A stretch of DNA of 64,000 bases from Pseudomonas chlororaphis (GTDB taxonomy: Bacteria; Pseudomonadota; Gammaproteobacteria; Pseudomonadales; Pseudomonadaceae), in NCBI RefSeq assembly GCF_003731765.1, contig NZ_MOAL01000004.1, positions 1,860,001 through 1,924,000 on the forward strand, in the 5' to 3' direction. The position numbers and the translations under genes were made by a program. The notes beneath the pieces were generated by a model. It was not told the DNA's origin, ran no database searches, and saw only the letters and a list, made by a program, of their open reading frames with translations. Numbering within the stretch: the first letter of the stretch is position 1; each line of letters starts with the position of its first letter. Positions 61,155 through 64,000 of this stretch are shown in pieces.

Positions 61155-61370
61155 ATGCAAATCGAATACATCTGGATCGCCCTGGCGGTGATCCTCCTGC
61201 TGGTGGAGTTGTGGGCCATCCGCCGTGTGCTCAGAAGCACCAGCCGCTCGGAAACCAAGGGCCTATGGATGGTGGTGATTGTCTTTGTGCCACTGCTGGA
61301 GCTGCTGGTTTGGGCCTTTGTCGGGCCCAAGGAAGAGCGCGAAACCGCCCCAGCCCCTGGCAAAGGTTGA
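61155..61370 (+). CDS. Small membrane protein with PLD nuclease N-terminal (PLDc_N) domain
   Basis: Protein of 71 residues with two membrane helices (YIWIALAVILLLVELWAI and LWMVVIVFVPLLELLVWAFVGP) joined by the basic loop RRVLRSTSRSETK. The PLDc_N fold ends W..FGP-like WAFVGPKEER. It is not attached to a nuclease domain; function unknown. GGGAGG lies eight bases before the ATG. Confidence 0.82.
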   Translation: MQIEYIWIALAVILLLVELWAIRRVLRSTSRSETKGLWMVVIVFVPLLELLVWAFVGPKEERETAPAPGKG

Positions 61371-61410
61371 GTCGGCCCGGGCCGGAGTGGCGTCGAAGTT
61401 TAAAAAATAG

Positions 61411-61908
61411 TCAGGAAAAGTCCAGCAACACCTGTTGCTGACCGACACCGCACATCTGCGCCAGCACCTGGACCACCAGGACGTGGTCCTCGCGCTGGGG
61501 CAACCCGGAAACCGTCACCGCGCCGACACAGCCCAGGCCCTTGACGTTGATCGGGAAGCTGCCGCCGTGATCGGCATAGTCACGCAACGGCAAGCCCATC
61601 AAACCCTCCAGCGTCGCGCCCTGTTGCTCCAAAGAGCGGCCGACCCGATATGAACTCTGTTCCAGCAACTCCACCACATTGCGCTTGCGCCGGGCCCAGT
61701 CGGCATTGACCGCTGCGGTGCCCGGCATTGCATAGAAAAACACCGTTTCACGCACCAGCCGCACCTCGATGGTCAGCGCCACCCCGAGCCCCTCGCAGGC
61801 GGCTTTCAAACGCGTGCCCAAGTCCCAGGCCGTGCGCTTGTCAAAGTGCTCGAACTTCAGCAATTGCTCCTGGAGTTCCAAACGTTGCAGATCGTTTTGC
61901 GAGTCCAT
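61411..61908 (-). CDS. UPF0303/heme-degrading-domain (HbpS/GlcG-like) protein
   Basis: Cytoplasmic protein of about 165 residues: LLKFEHFDKRTAWDLGTRLKAACEGLGVALTIEVRLVRETVFFYAMPGTAAVNADWARRKRNVVEL.EQSSY at the core and YADHGGSFPINVKGLGCVGAVTVSGLPQREDHVLVVQVL at the end, the UPF0303 pattern. Members are annotated as heme-degrading-domain proteins but have few assays. I chose 61908 with GGAGAG upstream. Convergent with the PLDc_N gene. Confidence 0.82.
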   Translation of the reverse strand: MDSQNDLQRLELQEQLLKFEHFDKRTAWDLGTRLKAACEGLGVALTIEVRLVRETVFFYAMPGTAAVNADWARRKRNVVELLEQSSYRVGRSLEQQGATLEGLMGLPLRDYADHGGSFPINVKGLGCVGAVTVSGLPQREDHVLVVQVLAQMCGVGQQQVLLDFS

Positions 61909-62214
61909 GGTGGCTCTCCGTGGTGCGTCCATTGATAGGCGGATGAATCAAGACTGGCGTTGATCAAACAGGATGCGTGCGGCTTTGTCGATACGGCCGG
62001 GCGATGGCCTGGAAAGATATTAAATCAGGACGCCGAGTCGGCCCATGCGCACCGTGACGGTCGATAAAACTTTTGGAGAACATGCCAGGTCGGGGGATGG
62101 CGGAAGGGAGAGGGGGGGCGTGGTGCGTGCCGATCAGAATCTGTTAGGTTGTGCACCGACCATGACGTTGCACGCCCCCTGCAACGCCCGTTACCTCAAG
62201 GACGAACCACGCAC
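61909..62214. other. 306-base intergenic region
   Basis: No gene or clear repeat is seen. It contains a purine-rich stretch near 62099-62120 and a weak ribosome site (AAGGA, 62198-62202) before the next gene. Confidence 0.4.
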
Positions 62215-63132
62215 ATGACGCCGGATGAATTGCACCGATACCTGAGCGGAACCGCGCATCAGCGCGTTTTCGATCACCCATTGCTCTATCAGTTGATGAC
62301 CTACGGCGATGGCGCCAAAGCGCCTTACCGCATCACAAATTGGAATGCTTATGGGCTCGTCGCACGGGGTCTGCTGACTTGGTTGGCTCAGCGCACATTC
62401 AATCAACACCGTTTTCCTTGGCACCCCGACACCTGCTTCACTGAGATGCCCGATAAGGATCAGGAGGAACTCGAACAGTTGCGTAAACTTCTGGCGGACT
62501 GGAGCGCTGAGCGGTTTTTGTTGGAGGATGCCTGTCGGGTACTCAGAGAGATCTACGTGCACACGCAATGCGTGCTCGCCAGTTCCGGCTGCACAACCAT
62601 TGAGTTGGGCCGTGGGCTGAACGATATCGACGCCAACGGCCGGTTAAATCACGAGTCTGGATACGCGACTCGCATGGCGCGCTCAGCGCTGGCAGCCGAA
62701 CGGCTTAACGAGGATTCGTTTCTCTTCCCCACCAACGTGCTCAGCTCTTGGAGCCAGGGTGGTTATGGCCATTACCCAGTGATCCTGACGATGCAACTGC
62801 CTATTGAGAGTGTCCTCTGGGGCAGCGCCACCGTTGGTTCCAAAGACCCAAGCATCTCGTCGAGCGCGGTGGAGCCCAGTGAGTGGGTCGTGGCGAATTT
62901 TGCGCCGGATGCACTGCTGAAAATTCCCGTCACCGCTGTTAACAGCAAGATGTTAGTCAAGGATTTTAAAAGTGACGACGAGGCAGGGACGTTTCTGAAG
63001 CTGCAGCAGAATACGCTAGGCAAACAAACCTCAATGTTTAAAGACCTCGTATTGCGTCCCCTCGGCCACCCGAGGCTGGGTGTCAAAGACCGCCTAAGAA
63101 AAGCCTGGTGGGCTATTTATCACGGGCGTTAA
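62215..63132 (+). CDS. Unrecognised protein with possible ADP-ribosyltransferase layout
   Basis: Protein of about 305 residues, not assigned to a family with certainty. There is no signal peptide or membrane helix. The N-terminal 115 residues are helical and charged. The second part shows Arg133 in ELGRGL, a Ser-rich edge at 175-180 (VLSSWS), the strand VILTMQLPIESVLW and Glu220/Glu223 in VEPSEWVVANF, followed by LLKIPVTAV. This order (Arg, Ser-x-Ser, Glu before a beta strand) is that of R-S-E ADP-ribosyltransferases, but the fit is by eye. Codon use looks less GC-biased than its neighbours, which hints at transfer. The ATG at 62215 has AAGGA 12 bases upstream; 62149 is an alternative start. 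Confidence 0.5.
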   Translation: MTPDELHRYLSGTAHQRVFDHPLLYQLMTYGDGAKAPYRITNWNAYGLVARGLLTWLAQRTFNQHRFPWHPDTCFTEMPDKDQEELEQLRKLLADWSAERFLLEDACRVLREIYVHTQCVLASSGCTTIELGRGLNDIDANGRLNHESGYATRMARSALAAERLNEDSFLFPTNVLSSWSQGGYGHYPVILTMQLPIESVLWGSATVGSKDPSISSSAVEPSEWVVANFAPDALLKIPVTAVNSKMLVKDFKSDDEAGTFLKLQQNTLGKQTSMFKDLVLRPLGHPRLGVKDRLRKAWWAIYHGR

Positions 63133-63137
63133 CAGTT

Positions 63138-63154
63138 CTCGGAAATTTCCTACA
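63138..63154 (+). repeat. 17-base repeat, copy 1 (BvgA-like box)
   Basis: CTCGGAAATTTCCTACA. It contains the palindrome GGAAATTTCC and the heptad TTTCCTA known from BvgA binding sites. Copy 2 is 182 bases downstream. Confidence 0.6.
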
Positions 63155-63319
63155 AATCACAGGGAAATATCCACTCCAAGGCATCTGCGGGTGGGGCGCA
63201 CCATGCGCGTTCAGGGGCGGCGAACGGGGGGATGACGATTGACCGGGCCTGGCGTGCCGAAAGGGCGGGGCAAGGCCGAGCACCAGAGCGGCCAGCTCAG
63301 GTAAAAGTCGTCAAAAAGC

Positions 63320-63336
63320 CTCAGAAATTTCCTACA
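63320..63336 (+). repeat. 17-base repeat, copy 2 (BvgA-like box)
   Basis: CTCAGAAATTTCCTACA, differing from copy 1 in one base. It lies 114 bases upstream of the response-regulator start. Confidence 0.6.
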
Positions 63337-63450
63337 CTGCCTTTACGCTCGTGTACTTTTGACGACGCACGACGGCGGGCCAATGCCTTCGTGGTCAGGC
63401 AGGGATGATCTTGTCACCGTTGTGGTTCGGTGCGTCTTACAGGGGTTCTT

Positions 63451-64000
63451 ATGTACAAAGCGTTGGTTGTGGACGATCACCCGTTTATTCGCTCGGCGGT
63501 GAAGATGCTGCTCAAGCAGGAGCAGTTCGACGTCGTGGCCGAGGCCGACAACGGGGCCGATGCGGTGCAATTGGCCCGTGAGCATGCGCCGGACCTGATC
63601 ATCCTCGACATCGCCATGCCCAAGCTCGATGGGCTGGAAGTCATCAGCCGCCTCAGCACCCTGGGCCTGCCGAGCAAGATTCTGGTGCTGACCTCGCAGC
63701 CGGCGTTGCTCTATTCCATGCGCTGCATGAAAGCCGGCGCTGCCGGTTACATTTCCAAGACCAATGACCTGGATGAACTGGCCAAGGCCATCACCGCGAT
63801 CATGTCCGGCTACACCTTCTTTCCCAACCTGGCCACCAGCTCGGTGCGCCGCAGTGATGTCGAGGCCACCGACCTTGAGCTGATCCAGCGCCTGTCCGAC
63901 CGCGAGCTGACGATTTTGCAGCAGTTGTCCAACGGATTGAGCAACAAGGAAATCGGCGACGCCATGCTGATCAGCAACAAGACCGTCAGCACCTACAAGA
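63451..64000 (+). CDS. LuxR/NarL-family response regulator, BvgA-like (3' end cut by window edge)
   Basis: The 183 codons seen include a receiver domain (MYKALVVDDHPFIRSAVKMLLKQEQFDVVAEADNGADAV, phosphoacceptor Asp in LIILDIAMPKLDGLEV, LTSQP, Lys in GYISKTNDLDELAKAI) and the start of a LuxR-type helix-turn-helix (LSDRELTILQQLSNGLSNKEIGDAMLISNKTVSTYK). About 25 residues remain beyond the edge. The receiver opening and overall style fit BvgA/EvgA-type regulators, which usually pair with a large hybrid sensor kinase that may follow to the right. The repeats upstream may be its own binding sites. Confidence 0.85.
   Translation, partial: MYKALVVDDHPFIRSAVKMLLKQEQFDVVAEADNGADAVQLAREHAPDLIILDIAMPKLDGLEVISRLSTLGLPSKILVLTSQPALLYSMRCMKAGAAGYISKTNDLDELAKAITAIMSGYTFFPNLATSSVRRSDVEATDLELIQRLSDRELTILQQLSNGLSNKEIGDAMLISNKTVSTYK

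Larger units (their letters stand above)
63133..63450. other. 318-base region upstream of the response regulator
   Basis: No gene is seen. It holds two near-identical 17-base repeats at 63138-63154 and 63320-63336 and an AGGGG ribosome site just before 63451. Confidence 0.5.

Overview
The window is high-GC DNA with the gene content, gene order and promoter style of a Pseudomonas chromosome, most likely of the P. fluorescens lineage. Supporting features are antABC/antR, czcRS-czcCBA, an OprD porin, PauA/PauB/SpuD-type polyamine genes and a FecI-FecR-receptor iron module. I see no rRNA or tRNA gene, insertion sequence, phage gene or CRISPR array. It reads as a dense accessory-catabolism region made of small self-contained modules, most of which carry their own regulator.

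Layout. 1-4176: a MacB/LolD-type ABC exporter (permease cut by the left edge) divergent from a TetR regulator and an MFS efflux protein. 4183-8261: a two-gene quinoprotein module, with a LodB-like flavoprotein and an unusual protein that joins a catalase-like domain to a LodA-like (cysteine tryptophylquinone) oxidase domain. 8474-9427: epoxide hydrolase-like enzyme. 9438-14277: gamma-glutamylated polyamine uptake and catabolism with a divergent AraC regulator. 14414-15727: soluble double-PAS chemoreceptor-type protein. 15782-24104: czcS-czcR divergent from czcCBA metal efflux, then a small PtrA-like exported protein and an OprD porin (to 26128) that appear to share an operator-like motif with czcC.

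26311-34018: a LysR regulator divergent from a branched-chain-amino-acid-type ABC importer operon that ends in an L-2-amino-thiazoline-4-carboxylate hydrolase and an N-carbamoyl-L-amino acid hydrolase, which would be a route from ATC to L-cysteine with its own importer. 34046-39569: an aryl-alcohol module (XylC-like aldehyde dehydrogenase, XylB-like alcohol dehydrogenase, MetA/SphA outer-membrane protein, sigma54-dependent AcoR-like activator) with a clear -24/-12 promoter. 39795-52276: an indole-to-catechol supercluster. It has an AraC regulator, a dienelactone hydrolase-SnoaL fusion, an SDR, a StyA-like indole oxygenase, a flavin reductase, an outer-membrane channel, an Aer-like chemoreceptor, antCBA and antR. 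Several of its promoters carry XylS/AntR-type TGCA-N6-GGNTA boxes, and GGATA lies 62 nt upstream of three of the start codons.

52395-55091: cobalt-type nitrile hydratase (alpha and beta, no activator gene seen) with a divergent AraC regulator. 55134-59074: FecI-FecR-TonB receptor behind a Fur box. 59238-61908: housekeeping-like small genes and a CPA-type cation/proton antiporter. 62215-63132: an unrecognised protein with a possible ADP-ribosyltransferase layout. 63451 to the end: a BvgA-type response regulator, cut by the right edge and preceded by two copies of a BvgA-like repeat.

Functional logic. Aromatic and nitrogen compounds (aryl alcohols, indole, anthranilate, nitriles, polyamines, ATC) are brought in by dedicated channels or ABC importers, sensed by dedicated chemoreceptors and regulators, and converted to central intermediates (benzoate- or catechol-type acids, succinate-type products, cysteine). 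Metal, iron and toxic-compound defence modules lie between them.
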